A stretch of 64,000 nt of DNA from contig NZ_FNET01000001.1 in assembly GCF_900100275.1 (NCBI RefSeq), positions 496,001-560,000 on the forward strand, written 5' to 3'. Positions 7,934 through 17,132 of the stretch are shown here, piece by piece (position 1 is the stretch's first letter; every line of letters starts with the position of its first letter). The notes under the pieces are model-generated. The model searched no databases, had not been told where the DNA came from, and worked only from the letters and a program-made list of their open reading frames with translations. The DNA is from Lentzea albidocapillata subsp. violacea. Its GTDB lineage: Bacteria; Actinomycetota; Actinomycetes; Mycobacteriales; Pseudonocardiaceae. The translations under genes and the position numbers were made by a program.

Positions 7934-10780
7934 ATGCGCACCAGCTCGCCGGTGCTGGTGGGCCGAGGTGACCAGCTCGGCGCGCTGCGGACGGCCGTGC
8001 CGAGCCAGCCCGCGGTGATCATGATCGAGGGCGAGGCGGGCGTCGGGAAGTCACGCCTGGTGCGCGAGTTGCTGGACACCGATCTGGGGCCGCTCCTCGT
8101 CCTCATGGGCCACTGCCAGCCGGTGGGGGAGCCGTTCCCGTACGGCGCGGTGCTGGAGGCGTTGCGCGACTGCACGGATCGCCTGGCGCGCAACCACTCG
8201 CGGCTGAGCCCGGTGTCGGGTGTGCTCGGTTCACTGTTGCCGGAACTCGCTGAGTACCTGCCCGCGCCGCCGCCTCCTACCGGTGACCCGAGGGCTGATC
8301 GGCATCGGCTGTTCCGAGCTCTCCGCGAGCTGCTCGGGGTGCTCGGGCCGGTGCTGCTCGTCGTCGAGGACCTGCACTGGGCCGACGACGGTTCCCGGCA
8401 GCTGCTGCGGTTCCTGATGGGCGATCCGCCGGCCAATGTGTCCATCGTGGTCACGTACCGGCGCGAGGACGTGCCCGGCGGTGTGCCGCTCGGCTCGGCG
8501 TACCGGCCGCCCACCGGCATCACCAGCGCGTTGCTCGAACTCGAACCGCTCGACGTGGCCGAGGTGCGGGCGCTGACGTCGGCGATCCTCGACGGCGAGG
8601 CGGTGTCGGCGGAGTTCGCGGCCAAGCTGCACGAACGCACGGCGGGCATCCCGTTCGTGGTCGAGGAGACGTTGCGGGCGTTGCGGAATCCCGCCGGTGC
8701 CGTGCACGCGGACGGAGCCACGGCACGCAGGCTGCTCGACAACGTGGACGTTCCGGTCCTGCTGCGCGACGCCATCGCCGAACGCCTGGCCGCCCTGCCC
8801 GTCGCCGCCACCCGGCTGGTCGAGGCCGCGGCGGTGCTGGGCGCGCCCGCGTCCGCCGAACTGCTCGGCGAGGTGGCCGAGATCAGTGAGAGTCGTGCTG
8901 CCTTGACGCACGCGCTGACGGGCCATGTCCTGCACGAGGTCGACGCACGGCGGTACGGCTTCCGGCACGCGCTGGCCCAGCAGGCCGTCTACGACACGTT
9001 GAGCGGACCGGACCGCCAGGACCTGCACCGCCGCGCGGCCGAGGTGCTCGACAGGATCGAACCACGCCCGCTGGTCCAGCTCGCCGAGCACAGCGAACGC
9101 GCCGGCCGCACGTCCGCGTGGCTGCGCTACGGCGAGGCCGCCGCGGACAGGGCGGTCGAGAACGGCGACGCGGGCACGGCCACCGCCCTGCTGCAACGGC
9201 TGCTGCTCGACCCGGCCGTGCCCGTGGCCGACGTCGACCGGCTGGCGATCAAGCTCGGCAAGGTCGCCCACCAGGGCCTCGACCAGCTGGACCCGACCGA
9301 GGCGCTGGAACGCCTGCTGTCGGACCGGCGCCTGTCGACCGCCGCGCGGGGGCAGGTCCGGCACTACCGGGGTGTGCTGCTGATCCGCCAGGCGGGCGGA
9401 ATCGAGGAGGCCCGTTCCGAGCTCGAACGGGCCGTCGCCGACCTGACCGAGCTCCCGGACCTGGCCGCGCGGGGAGAAGCCGTGCTGGGACTGTCCTACC
9501 TGGGCGTGACCCCGATGAGCGAGGTCCAGCCCTGGCTCGACCGCGTCAGCCGGGCACGCGCCGCCGAGACCGACCCGGAGCAGAGAATGGCGTTGTACGC
9601 CAACGAGGTCGGCTCCAAGATGCACACGGGCGACCCCTCGGTGCTGGCCGAGTGGGAGTTCCGGCCCGCGTCCACCCCCGGCGAACTGCGCCAGCTCGCC
9701 CGCGCCCACTGCAACCTCGCCGACGCCATGACCACGACCGGCCATCTCGGCCGGTGCGCCGACCTGCTGCGCGACGGCCTGCGGTTCGCCGCCGAGTGCG
9801 GTGCCCCGTTCGTCGCGAGCACCGCCCACGCGACGAAGGCCCGCCTCGACTGGATGACCGGCGACTGGGACGGCCTCGCCGACCGGGCGTCGAGCCTGCT
9901 CGACGAGTACCGTGACCTGTTCCCGCTGGCCAGCGAGCTGTGCCTGGTGCTCGGCTCGCTGGCGATGGCGCGGGGGGAGTGGGCGGAGGCGACCAGCTAC
10001 CTCACCGAGACCGGCGCGTTCGCGCCCGAGGAGTCGATCATTCCGGTCGCCGTCGCGGGCTGCGCGGCGCTCGCGAGGACCATGCTCGCGCAGGACGAGA
10101 TCACCCGCGCCTGCGTGGACGTCGACCGAGGCCTGGCGATCGTGCGCACGAAGGGCGTGTGGGTGTGGGCCACCGAACTGGGCCCGGTCGCCGTGGCCAC
10201 GTTCCTCGCGGCCGGCCGGGAGACCGACGCCGAGACGCTCATCGAGCAGATCGCGGCGGGGATCGAGGGCAGGGACGCCCCGATGGCGTTCGCCGCCCTC
10301 GCCTGGTGCCACGGCCTGCTCGCCGAGGCACGCGGTCAGCTCGACACCGCCATCTCGTTCTTCCGCGAGGCCGCCGACCGGTACTCGGTGCTGCCCGCGC
10401 CCTACCCCGCCGCACTGGTCGCCGAACGTGAAGCCGCGTGCCTGCTGCCGTCCGACCAGGAGAAGGCGGCCGAGATCCTCTCGGCCCTGGTGGACACGTT
10501 CGACGGCCTGGGCGCCACCCGTGACGCGGCCCGGTGCCGGCACCAGCTGCGCAGCATCGGCGGCGGCAAACCGTCGCGGCGCGGCAGGCGCGGCTACGGC
10601 GACGAGCTGTCGCCACGTGAGCAGGAGGTCGCCCGGCTGCTGGTCGCCGGCCACACCAACCGCAAGATCGCCGACGTGCTGTTCCTGTCGCCGCGCACCG
10701 TCGAGCAGCATGCGGCACGGGTGCTGCGCAAGCTCGGGGTGTCGTCGCGGGCAGAGCTGCAGGCCGAGGACCTGGCTTAG
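7934..10780 (+). CDS. Large LuxR-family transcriptional regulator with AAA ATPase domain (LAL type)
   Basis: The product is about 948 residues with an N-terminal STAND/AAA ATPase: Walker A GEAGVGKS at 33-40 and Walker B LLVVEDLHWAD at 141-151. A long helical, TPR-like middle follows, then a C-terminal LuxR helix-turn-helix ('LSPREQEVARLLVAGHTN.KIAD..FLSPRTVEQH') in the last 60 residues. Such LAL proteins activate secondary-metabolism or catabolic operons in response to an unknown ligand. The start is uncertain: ATG 7934 precedes the conserved 'VLVGRGDQL' opening, while ATG 7883 would add 17 basic residues. It is divergent from two P-domain subtilases, which are its most likely targets (inference). 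Confidence 0.85.
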   Translation: MRTSSPVLVGRGDQLGALRTAVPSQPAVIMIEGEAGVGKSRLVRELLDTDLGPLLVLMGHCQPVGEPFPYGAVLEALRDCTDRLARNHSRLSPVSGVLGSLLPELAEYLPAPPPPTGDPRADRHRLFRALRELLGVLGPVLLVVEDLHWADDGSRQLLRFLMGDPPANVSIVVTYRREDVPGGVPLGSAYRPPTGITSALLELEPLDVAEVRALTSAILDGEAVSAEFAAKLHERTAGIPFVVEETLRALRNPAGAVHADGATARRLLDNVDVPVLLRDAIAERLAALPVAATRLVEAAAVLGAPASAELLGEVAEISESRAALTHALTGHVLHEVDARRYGFRHALAQQAVYDTLSGPDRQDLHRRAAEVLDRIEPRPLVQLAEHSERAGRTSAWLRYGEAAADRAVENGDAGTATALLQRLLLDPAVPVADVDRLAIKLGKVAHQGLDQLDPTEALERLLSDRRLSTAARGQVRHYRGVLLIRQAGGIEEARSELERAVADLTELPDLAARGEAVLGLSYLGVTPMSEVQPWLDRVSRARAAETDPEQRMALYANEVGSKMHTGDPSVLAEWEFRPASTPGELRQLARAHCNLADAMTTTGHLGRCADLLRDGLRFAAECGAPFVASTAHATKARLDWMTGDWDGLADRASSLLDEYRDLFPLASELCLVLGSLAMARGEWAEATSYLTETGAFAPEESIIPVAVAGCAALARTMLAQDEITRACVDVDRGLAIVRTKGVWVWATELGPVAVATFLAAGRETDAETLIEQIAAGIEGRDAPMAFAALAWCHGLLAEARGQLDTAISFFREAADRYSVLPAPYPAALVAEREAACLLPSDQEKAAEILSALVDTFDGLGATRDAARCRHQLRSIGGGKPSRRGRRGYGDELSPREQEVARLLVAGHTNRKIADVLFLSPRTVEQHAARVLRKLGVSSRAELQAEDLA

Positions 10781-10814
10781 AGCTCGGCGTTGGTCATGGT
10801 GACAGCGGCCATTC

Positions 10815-11132
10815 TCACGCCACGGCCTCTTGGCCGCCCGTGTCCACGTAGATCACGCCGTCCCGCACCACGACCGGGTACGTGCGCACGGCCTTCTTGG
10901 CGGGCAGACACGTCGGCATGCCCGTGCGGAGGTCGAAGAGCGCGGCGTGCAGCGGGCATTCCACGAAGCACCCCTCCAGCCAGCCCTCGGACAGCGACGC
11001 GTCCTGGTGACTGCAGGTGTCGTCGATCGCGTAGAGCTCGCCGTCCGCGTTGAAAACCGCGATCGCAGGCTTGCCGTCAACCCGCACGGACTCGCCCGGT
11101 GGCAGGTCGTCGACGGCGCAGGCGGTGATCAT
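10815..11132 (-). CDS. Rieske [2Fe-2S] ferredoxin
   Basis: ATG 11132 follows GGAGGG. The 105-residue protein carries the complete Rieske cluster motif: Cys40-x-His42 (CSH) and Cys59-x2-His62 (CPLH), spaced as in the small NirD/BphF-type ferredoxins that pass electrons to a terminal oxygenase. The probable partner is the Rieske oxygenase at 15866, across the IclR gene. No flavin reductase is present nearby to reduce it, so one must be supplied from elsewhere. Two tandem IclR-type sites at 11145-11180 sit directly upstream, so it is probably controlled with the plus-strand catabolic genes. Confidence 0.88.
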   Translation of the reverse strand: MITACAVDDLPPGESVRVDGKPAIAVFNADGELYAIDDTCSHQDASLSEGWLEGCFVECPLHAALFDLRTGMPTCLPAKKAVRTYPVVVRDGVIYVDTGGQEAVA

Positions 11133-11144
11133 CAGGAACCCTCC

Positions 11145-11180
11145 GTTGCGTATTACGGAACTGGGTGTGCGATACGCAAC
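11145..11180. promoter_or_regulatory. Paired 17-bp IclR-type operator, pair 1 (ferredoxin promoter)
   Basis: GTTGCGTATTACGGAAC at 11145-11161 is almost a perfect palindrome. A second copy in reverse orientation at 11164-11180 reads GTTGCGTATCGCACACC on the minus strand. Centres are 19 bp apart. The pair ends 13 nt upstream of the ferredoxin start. Two more pairs with the same spacing occur at 11274 and 12206. Confidence 0.7.
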
Positions 11181-11273
11181 AGCAGAATGACGGAGGCGTT
11201 CGGGACGCGTCAAGGCTCAAATGCGACGGGCGCCCTCTCGGGGCAACGTCCGGGTGTCCGTTCGCAACACAGC

Positions 11274-11309
11274 GTTGCGCCAATCGGATAGTGTTGCGTG
11301 ATGGGCAAC
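11274..11309. promoter_or_regulatory. Paired 17-bp IclR-type operator, pair 2 (over the iclR start)
   Basis: GTTGCGCCAATCGGATA (11274-11290) and GTTGCGTGATGGGCAAC (11293-11309) share the GTTGCG half-site, with centres 19 bp apart. The second covers the start codon of the IclR gene, as expected for negative autoregulation. These are more degenerate than pairs 1 and 3, but the matching spacing supports them. Confidence 0.55.
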
Positions 11310-12083
11310 AACGGGGAGGCGCGCGACCCGGCGCTGGTGCAATCGGTCGATCGGGCGGTGGCGGTGCTGGAACTGCTGGCCCGCAACGGGGAAGCGGGGA
11401 TCACCGAGATCGCCGCCGAGCTCGGCGTGCACAAGTCCTCCGCGTCCAGACTCGTCTACACGCTCCAGGCCCGTGAGCTCGTGGAACAGGACGGCGAACG
11501 CGGCCCGTTCCGGATCGGCATCGGCATGCTCCGCTTCGCCGGGGCGGTGAGCGGTCAGCTCGACTACGTCCGGGTGGGAGCTCCCGTCTGCTCGGCGCTG
11601 GCGGATCGGCTGGGGGAGACCGTCAACATCGCGATCCTCGACAGCGACGTGGCCCTCAACGTGAGCCAGGCGCGGGGGAGTTCGGCGGTGGCGGCGCAGA
11701 ACTGGATCGGCCAGCGCACGCCGTTGCACGCCACGTCGAGCGGCAAGGTCCTGCTCGCCGCCGCGCCGCCGGCCGAGCAGGAACGCCTGTTGTCCGGCAA
11801 CCTGGAGCCCTGCGCCCCGCGCACGATCACCGATCCCGTGAAGCTGCGCTGCGTGCTGCGCCGCACCGCCGAGGACGGGTTCGCCACCTGCATGGAGGAG
11901 CTGGAAGCCGGTCTGCACGCGGTCGCCGTGCCCGTGTTCGGCTCCCGTGGCGACGTCGTGGCGGCGATCAGCGCCGCCGGGCCCGCCTACCGGCTCTCGC
12001 AGAAGCGCATGCCCGAGATCGTCGAGGAGCTGCGGGTCGCGTCCCGTGACCTCTCGGTCCGCATGGGGCATCCCGTGCTGTGA
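11301..12083 (+). CDS. IclR-family transcriptional regulator of the betaine/dimethylglycine cluster
   Basis: The 260-residue protein has an N-terminal winged helix-turn-helix ('LVQSVDRAVAVLELLA...GITEIAAELGVHKSSASRLVYTL') and a C-terminal IclR effector-binding domain ('TPLHATSSGKVLLAA', 'GLHAVAVPVFG'). ATG 11301 is chosen. GTG 11298 is possible; neither has a clear Shine-Dalgarno, so the transcript may be leaderless. The gene lies between the ferredoxin (minus) and the dehydrogenase-oxidase-oxygenase genes (plus). All three start regions carry the same paired GTTGCG operators, which makes it the natural local regulator. Its ligand is probably betaine, dimethylglycine or a derivative (inference). 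A strong terminator follows. Confidence 0.88.
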   Translation: MGNNGEARDPALVQSVDRAVAVLELLARNGEAGITEIAAELGVHKSSASRLVYTLQARELVEQDGERGPFRIGIGMLRFAGAVSGQLDYVRVGAPVCSALADRLGETVNIAILDSDVALNVSQARGSSAVAAQNWIGQRTPLHATSSGKVLLAAAPPAEQERLLSGNLEPCAPRTITDPVKLRCVLRRTAEDGFATCMEELEAGLHAVAVPVFGSRGDVVAAISAAGPAYRLSQKRMPEIVEELRVASRDLSVRMGHPVL

Positions 12084-12101
12084 AAGAGATTCAGGAATAG
12101 C

Positions 12102-12127
12102 GAGCCCCCGGCCACGGCCGGGGGCTC
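12102..12127 (+). terminator. Intrinsic-type terminator after the IclR gene
   Basis: The arms GAGCCCCCGGCC and GGCCGGGGGCTC give a perfect 12-bp match around AC, with inner pairs opening to form the loop. A T-rich stretch (ttgtgctttt) follows. It separates iclR from the mscR operon, which therefore needs its own promoter at about 12200. Confidence 0.8.
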
Positions 12128-12205
12128 TTGTGCTTTTCGGATGCCTCCGTCCGTGCGACAAGGGCTTGACAACGGCCCGTTCGGGCCGCACCGTGATGCG
12201 CTGTA

Positions 12206-12241
12206 GTTGCATAATGCGAATCTCGTTGCGTATTGCGGAAC
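12206..12241. promoter_or_regulatory. Paired 17-bp IclR-type operator, pair 3 (dehydrogenase/oxidase operon promoter)
   Basis: GTTGCATAATGCGAATC (12206-12222) and GTTGCGTATTGCGGAAC (12225-12241) have centres 19 bp apart. The second differs from the best site of pair 1 (11145) at one base in 17. The pair lies 53-88 nt upstream of GTG 12294. Confidence 0.7.
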
Positions 12242-12293
12242 TTTGCTCGGCGAAGAACCCCCTCCAACTCCACGTCTGACAGGAGCGTTCGCA

Positions 12294-13379
12294 GTGGCAC
12301 ATGCGGTGAAAGGTGTCGTGGCGGCGGGGCGCGGGGCCAGGGTCTCGGTCGAGACCATCCTCGTGCCTGACCCCGGCCCCGGTGAGGCGCTGGTGGCGGT
12401 GCGGGCCTGCGGGGTCTGCCACACCGACCTGCACTACCGGGAGGGTGGGATCAACGACGAGTTCCCGTTCCTGCTCGGGCACGAGGCGGCGGGGGTCGTC
12501 GAGGCTGTCGGCGCCGGTGTGACCGACCTGGCGCCCGGCGACTTCGTGATCCTGAACTGGCGCGCGGTGTGCGGCTCCTGCCGCTCCTGCCTGCGCGGCC
12601 GGCCGCAGTACTGCTTCAACACCCACAACGCCGCGCAGCCCATGACGCTGGAGGACGGCACGCCGCTGTCACCCGCGCTGGGCATCGGCGCGTTCGCGGA
12701 GAAGACGCTCGTCCACTCGGGACAGTGCACGAAGGTGAACCCGAAGGCGCCGGCGGAGGTCGCGGGCCTGCTCGGCTGCGGCGTGATGGCGGGCATCGGG
12801 GCCGCGATCAACACCGGCGGCGTGACCCGGGGCGACAGCGTGGCCGTGCTCGGCTGCGGTGGTGTCGGTGACGCGGCCATCGCGGGTGCCCGGCTGGCGG
12901 GGGCGCGCACGATCATCGCCGTCGACCTCGACGACACGAAACTGGAGTGGGCGCGGCGGTTCGGTGCCACACATACGATCAACGCACGCGAGCAGGACGT
13001 CGTGGAGGCGATCCGCGAGCTCACCGAGGGCAACGGCGCCGACGTCGTGATCGACGCGGTCGGCCGCCCGGAGACGTTCCAGCAGGCGTTCTACGCCCGC
13101 GACCACGCCGGCCTCACCGTGCTCGTGGGTGTGCCTACCCCGGACATGAAGCTTGAACTGCCATTGATCGACGTGTTCTCGCGCGGCGGCGCGGTGAAGT
13201 CGTCCTGGTACGGCGACTGCCTGCCGTCACGTGACTTCCCGATGCTGATCGACCTGTACCTGCAGGGCCGGCTCGACCTCGGCGCGTTCGTCTCGGAGAC
13301 CATCGGGCTCGGCGACGTCGAGAAGGCGTTCGAGGACATGCACCACGGCCGCGTGCTCCGTTCGGTGGTGGTCCTGTGA
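12294..13379 (+). CDS. mscR: S-(hydroxymethyl)mycothiol dehydrogenase (mycothiol-dependent formaldehyde dehydrogenase)
   Basis: GTG 12294 follows AGGAGCG at 12281-12287. This 361-residue zinc-dependent medium-chain dehydrogenase has a catalytic-zinc segment '[14 protein letters not shown]', a GHEAAG motif, a structural-zinc cysteine set ([15 protein letters not shown]) and a nucleotide-binding GCGGVGDAA. The sequence reads as the actinobacterial MscR/AdhE family, which oxidises the formaldehyde-mycothiol adduct to S-formylmycothiol with NAD. It precedes and overlaps by 4 nt the dimethylglycine oxidase gene, whose reaction and that of the Rieske demethylase release formaldehyde. It is therefore well placed as the detoxifying step. 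Specific MscR activity, rather than another alcohol dehydrogenase, is inferred from overall resemblance and context. Confidence 0.85.
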   Translation: MAHAVKGVVAAGRGARVSVETILVPDPGPGEALVAVRACGVCHTDLHYREGGINDEFPFLLGHEAAGVVEAVGAGVTDLAPGDFVILNWRAVCGSCRSCLRGRPQYCFNTHNAAQPMTLEDGTPLSPALGIGAFAEKTLVHSGQCTKVNPKAPAEVAGLLGCGVMAGIGAAINTGGVTRGDSVAVLGCGGVGDAAIAGARLAGARTIIAVDLDDTKLEWARRFGATHTINAREQDVVEAIRELTEGNGADVVIDAVGRPETFQQAFYARDHAGLTVLVGVPTPDMKLELPLIDVFSRGGAVKSSWYGDCLPSRDFPMLIDLYLQGRLDLGAFVSETIGLGDVEKAFEDMHHGRVLRSVVVL

Positions 13380-15823
13380 CCCAGCCGAGAGTCGTGCTGA
13401 TCGGCGCGGGCATCGTCGGATGCGCGCTGGCCGACGAACTGACCGCGCGTGGATGGACCGACATCACCGTGCTCGAACAGGGACCGCTGTTCGCGACGGG
13501 CGGGTCGAGCTCGCACGCGCCGGGCCTGGTCTTCCAGACCACCGGCTGTAAGACCATGACCTCGTTCGCCAAGTACACCGTCGAGAAGTACACGGCGCTG
13601 ACGCTGGACGACCAGTGGTGCTTCCAGCAGCTCGGCGGCCTGGAGGTCGCCACCACCCCGGAACGCTGGACGGACATCAAGCGCCGCCACGGCTGGGCGA
13701 CGTCGTGGGGCGTCGAGAGCTTTCTGCGCGATCCGGAGGAGTGCGCGCGGCTGCACCCGTTGCTCGACCCGGCCAAGATCCTCGGCGGGTTCCACATCCC
13801 GAGTGACGGCATCGCGAAGCCATTGCGCGCGGCCGAGGCACAGGCACGCAGGGCGATGGAACGCGGCGCGAAGTTCCTGGCACACCACAAGGTCACCGGC
13901 ATCGAACGCACCGGCCGCCGGGTGAAGGCCGTCGTCACCGAGCACGACACCTTCCCCGCTGACGTCGTGGTGTCGTGCGTCGGCATGTGGGGCCCGCGGA
14001 TCGGGCGGATGGTCGACCTCGACATCCCGCTCGTCCCGATGGCCCACCAGTACGCGAAGACGGCACCCTTGGCGGCGCTGAAGGGCGTCAACACCGAGCT
14101 GTCCGAGATGTCGAAGCCGTTGCTGCGCCACCAGGACGCGGACCTGTACTTCCGCGAGCACGTCGACCGTATCGGCATCGGCGCGTACGGGCACCGCCCG
14201 ATGCCGATCTCGGCGGACGACATCCTCGACTTCGACGTCGCGCCGACCATGCCGTCCGAGATCGCGTTCACCCCGGAGGACTTCGAGACCTCCTGGGACG
14301 CCGCCGTCGACCTGCTGCCGGTGCTGGCCGACTCGAAGGTCGAGGAAGGCGTCAACGGCCTGTTCTCCTTCACCCCGGACGGCAACCCGCTGCTCGGCGA
14401 ACACCCCGGCCTGAACGGGTTCTGGGTGGCCGAAGCGGTGTGGATCACGCACTCCGCCGGTGTCGCCAAGGCGATGGCCGAATGGCTGGTGGACGGACAG
14501 CCGACCATCGACCTGCACGGCTGCGACCTCAACCGGTTCGAAGACGTCCAGCGCTCGCCCGGTTACGTGCACGAACGCAGCTGCCGCGCGTTCGTCGAGG
14601 TCTACGACATCCTGCACCCGCTGCAGCCCGCCGAGAACCCACGGCCGTTGCGCACCAGCCCGTTCTACGAGCGGCAGCACGAACTCGGCGCGGTGTTCCT
14701 CGAAGCGTCGGGCTGGGAGCGGCCGCACTGGTACGAGGCCAACGCGGACCTGCCCGAGGTGGCGGAGATCCCGGAGCGCAACGAGTGGGCGTCCCGGTTC
14801 TGGTCGCCGATCGCGGGCGCCGAGGCCCTCGTCGCACGTAAGCGGGTCGCGATGTTCGACATGACGGCGCTGAAGCGGCTGGAGGTCAGCGGCCCGGAAG
14901 CGCTGACGTTCCTGCAGACCATGACCACCAACCAGCTCGACCGCAAACCGGGCGCGGTGGTCTACACGTTGCTGCTCAACGAGGACGGGGGAGTGCGCAG
15001 CGACCTGACCATCGCCCGGCTCGGCGAGAACCGGTTCCAGGTCGGTGCCAACGGCCCGCTCGACCTCGACTGGCTGCGCAGGCGCATGCCACCCAACGGC
15101 GGCGTGCACATCACCGACATCACCCCCGGCACGTGCTGCATCGGCCTGTGGGGGCCGCTGGCCCGCGATCTCCTGCAACCGTTGACCCGCACCGACTTCT
15201 CCCACCAGGCAATGGGCTACTTCAAGGCCCAGGAAGCCTTCGTCGGTGACGTGCCGGTCACCGCGATGCGCCTGTCGTACGTCGGTGAACTCGGCTGGGA
15301 GCTCTACACCACCGCGGACATGGGGCGTCGTCTCTGGGACACACTCTGGGAAGCCGGGCAGGAGCACGGTGTCATCGCCGCCGGCCGCAGCGCGTTCACC
15401 AGCATGCGGCTGGAGAAGGGCTACCGCTCGTGGGGCGCCGACGTGACCACCGAGCACGACCCGTTCGAGGCGGGGCTGGGCTTCGCGGTCCGGATGAACA
15501 AGGGCTACTTCCACGGCCGCAAGGCGTTGGAGGGCAGGTCGGAGGAGACCGTGGCCCGCAAGCTCACCTGCCTGGTCATCAACGACGACTACCAGGTCGT
15601 GATGGGTTCCGAACCGGTGCTCGCGGGCGGGGTGGCGGCCGGGTACGTCACCAGCGCGGCGCGTGGCTACTCGATCGGCAAGAACATCGCCTACGCGTGG
15701 CTGCCTGCCGAGGTGGCCGTCGAGGGCACGCCGGTCGAGATCGAGTACTTCGGGGAGCGCGTCGGGGCCGTGGTGGCCTCCGAACCGCTCTTCGACCCCA
15801 AGATGACGCGGATCAGGTCCTGA
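13376..15823 (+). CDS. Dimethylglycine oxidase-like flavoprotein (FAD domain plus folate-binding GcvT domain)
   Basis: GTG 13376 overlaps the preceding stop (GTGA), indicating translational coupling. The 815-residue protein has an N-terminal DAO-type FAD domain with GAGIVG at 10-15 and the '[12 protein letters not shown]' and '[15 protein letters not shown]' signatures. From about residue 425 it has a GcvT aminomethyltransferase-like folate-binding domain ('[10 protein letters not shown]', '[15 protein letters not shown]'). Length and motifs match Arthrobacter globiformis dimethylglycine oxidase, which demethylates dimethylglycine to sarcosine and passes the one-carbon unit to tetrahydrofolate or releases formaldehyde. 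Sarcosine oxidase or dehydrogenase activity is the alternative. It appears intact, in contrast to the decayed soxA/soxG remnants 1.3 kb downstream. Confidence 0.88.
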   Translation: MTQPRVVLIGAGIVGCALADELTARGWTDITVLEQGPLFATGGSSSHAPGLVFQTTGCKTMTSFAKYTVEKYTALTLDDQWCFQQLGGLEVATTPERWTDIKRRHGWATSWGVESFLRDPEECARLHPLLDPAKILGGFHIPSDGIAKPLRAAEAQARRAMERGAKFLAHHKVTGIERTGRRVKAVVTEHDTFPADVVVSCVGMWGPRIGRMVDLDIPLVPMAHQYAKTAPLAALKGVNTELSEMSKPLLRHQDADLYFREHVDRIGIGAYGHRPMPISADDILDFDVAPTMPSEIAFTPEDFETSWDAAVDLLPVLADSKVEEGVNGLFSFTPDGNPLLGEHPGLNGFWVAEAVWITHSAGVAKAMAEWLVDGQPTIDLHGCDLNRFEDVQRSPGYVHERSCRAFVEVYDILHPLQPAENPRPLRTSPFYERQHELGAVFLEASGWERPHWYEANADLPEVAEIPERNEWASRFWSPIAGAEALVARKRVAMFDMTALKRLEVSGPEALTFLQTMTTNQLDRKPGAVVYTLLLNEDGGVRSDLTIARLGENRFQVGANGPLDLDWLRRRMPPNGGVHITDITPGTCCIGLWGPLARDLLQPLTRTDFSHQAMGYFKAQEAFVGDVPVTAMRLSYVGELGWELYTTADMGRRLWDTLWEAGQEHGVIAAGRSAFTSMRLEKGYRSWGADVTTEHDPFEAGLGFAVRMNKGYFHGRKALEGRSEETVARKLTCLVINDDYQVVMGSEPVLAGGVAAGYVTSAARGYSIGKNIAYAWLPAEVAVEGTPVEIEYFGERVGAVVASEPLFDPKMTRIRS

Positions 15824-15865
15824 CGCGCGATCCCTCCTCCTCTGACTTCTCTTCACGGAGCCACC

Positions 15866-16999
15866 ATGACCGCGACCGAACTCCCGTCGAGCCTGATCCC
15901 CACGTTGCCCGGCCACACCTACACCGACCCGGCGATCTTCGCGCTGGAGCAGCAGAACATCTTCGAGCGGATGTGGTTCTGCGCGGTCCGCGCCGCCGAC
16001 CTGCCGGACGCCGGCAACTTCCGGACCGTCCAGATCGGACGCGAGAGCGTCCTCGTGACCCGCTCGCGCGACGGCTCGCTGCGCGCGTTCCTCAACATCT
16101 GCCGGCACCGCGGCGCCAAGCTGTGCGTCGAGGAGACCGGCACGGTCAAGCGCAACTTCCAGTGCCCGTACCACGCCTGGACCTACGGCCTGGACGGCAA
16201 GCTGGTCGCCGCGCCGAACCTCACGTCGATGCCGGACATCGACCGCGTCGAGTACGGCCTCAAGCCCGTACATCTCAGAGAATGGCTCGGTTACGCCTGG
16301 CTGTCGCTGGCCGACGAGCCCGCGTCGTTCGAACAGACCGTGCAGCAGGACGTGCGGGAGCGCCTGGGCAACCTCGACGCGATCGGCAACTACCAGGTCA
16401 GCGAACTGGAGCTGGGCAGGCGGATCACCTACGACGTCAAGGCCAACTGGAAGCTCATCATCGAGAACTTCATGGAGTGCTACCACTGCGCGACCATCCA
16501 CCCCGAGCTCACGGAGGTCCTGCCGGAGTTCGCGGACGGATACGCGGCGCAGTACTACGTCGGGCACGGCGCGGTGTTCGGCGAGGAGATCAAGGGCTTC
16601 ACCATCGACGGCAGTGAGGGCTTCGAGAACCTGTCCGGCGTCGCCTCCGACCAGGAACGCCGGTACTACGCGATCACCGTGCGGCCGCAGGTGTTCATCA
16701 ACCTCGTGCCGGACCACGTGATCATCCACCGGATGTTCCCGATGGCCGCCGACCGCACGATCGTCGAGTGCGACTGGCTCTACGCCAAGGACGTGGTGGC
16801 GTCGGGCAAGGACGTGTCGCGGTCCGTCGAGCTCTTCCACCGCGTCAACGAGCAGGACTTCGAGGCCTGTGAACGGTGCCAGCCCGGCATGTCGTCGCGG
16901 GCCTACGCGCAAGGGGGTGTGCTGGTTCCCTCCGAGCACCACATCGGGGAGTTCCACCGCTGGGTGCAGGACGAGCTGACCGTCAGATCGACGCCCTGA
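15866..16999 (+). CDS. Rieske non-heme iron oxygenase alpha subunit, probable glycine betaine demethylase
   Basis: ATG 15866 follows ACGGAG. The 377-residue protein has a Rieske centre, Cys79-x-His81 and Cys100-x2-His103, and a mononuclear iron site with His207 and His212 in 'ENFMECYHCATIHPEL' plus a later acidic ligand. It resembles GbcA-type and related quaternary-amine oxygenases more than aromatic dioxygenases. Location after dimethylglycine oxidase and mscR supports oxidative N-demethylation of glycine betaine to dimethylglycine plus formaldehyde. It needs a reductant: the Rieske ferredoxin at 10815 is a candidate, but no GbcB-type reductase is in the window. Stachydrine or carnitine are alternative substrates. 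Confidence 0.82.
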   Translation: MTATELPSSLIPTLPGHTYTDPAIFALEQQNIFERMWFCAVRAADLPDAGNFRTVQIGRESVLVTRSRDGSLRAFLNICRHRGAKLCVEETGTVKRNFQCPYHAWTYGLDGKLVAAPNLTSMPDIDRVEYGLKPVHLREWLGYAWLSLADEPASFEQTVQQDVRERLGNLDAIGNYQVSELELGRRITYDVKANWKLIIENFMECYHCATIHPELTEVLPEFADGYAAQYYVGHGAVFGEEIKGFTIDGSEGFENLSGVASDQERRYYAITVRPQVFINLVPDHVIIHRMFPMAADRTIVECDWLYAKDVVASGKDVSRSVELFHRVNEQDFEACERCQPGMSSRAYAQGGVLVPSEHHIGEFHRWVQDELTVRSTP

Positions 17000-17130
17000 T
17001 CGCCTGTTCGAAACCGATGACGTGCTGGGAGGCGAGTTCGCTCGCCTTCTTCGCGTCGCCCTCGATGATCGCGGTGAGGAGGGCACGTGTTCGTCGACGT
17101 GACCGGCCATTCCGGACAGGCGTGGCAGGA
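16983..17130 (-). pseudogene. Remnant of a GntR/FCD-family regulator (C-terminal end only)
   Basis: Minus-strand codons from about 17084 to the stop at 16983 read as the end of an FCD ligand-binding domain ('RALLTAIIEGDAKKASEL', 'QHVIGFEQAI'). In the adjacent frame just upstream is '...SGMAGHVDEH', which would join as DEH-RALL if one base were restored near 17084. So a 1-nt frameshift is present, and everything N-terminal, including the DNA-binding domain, is gone. The remnant abuts a soxA fragment on the opposite strand. Such a regulator commonly neighbours sarcosine-oxidase genes. Confidence 0.65.
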
Positions 17131-17132
17131 AG

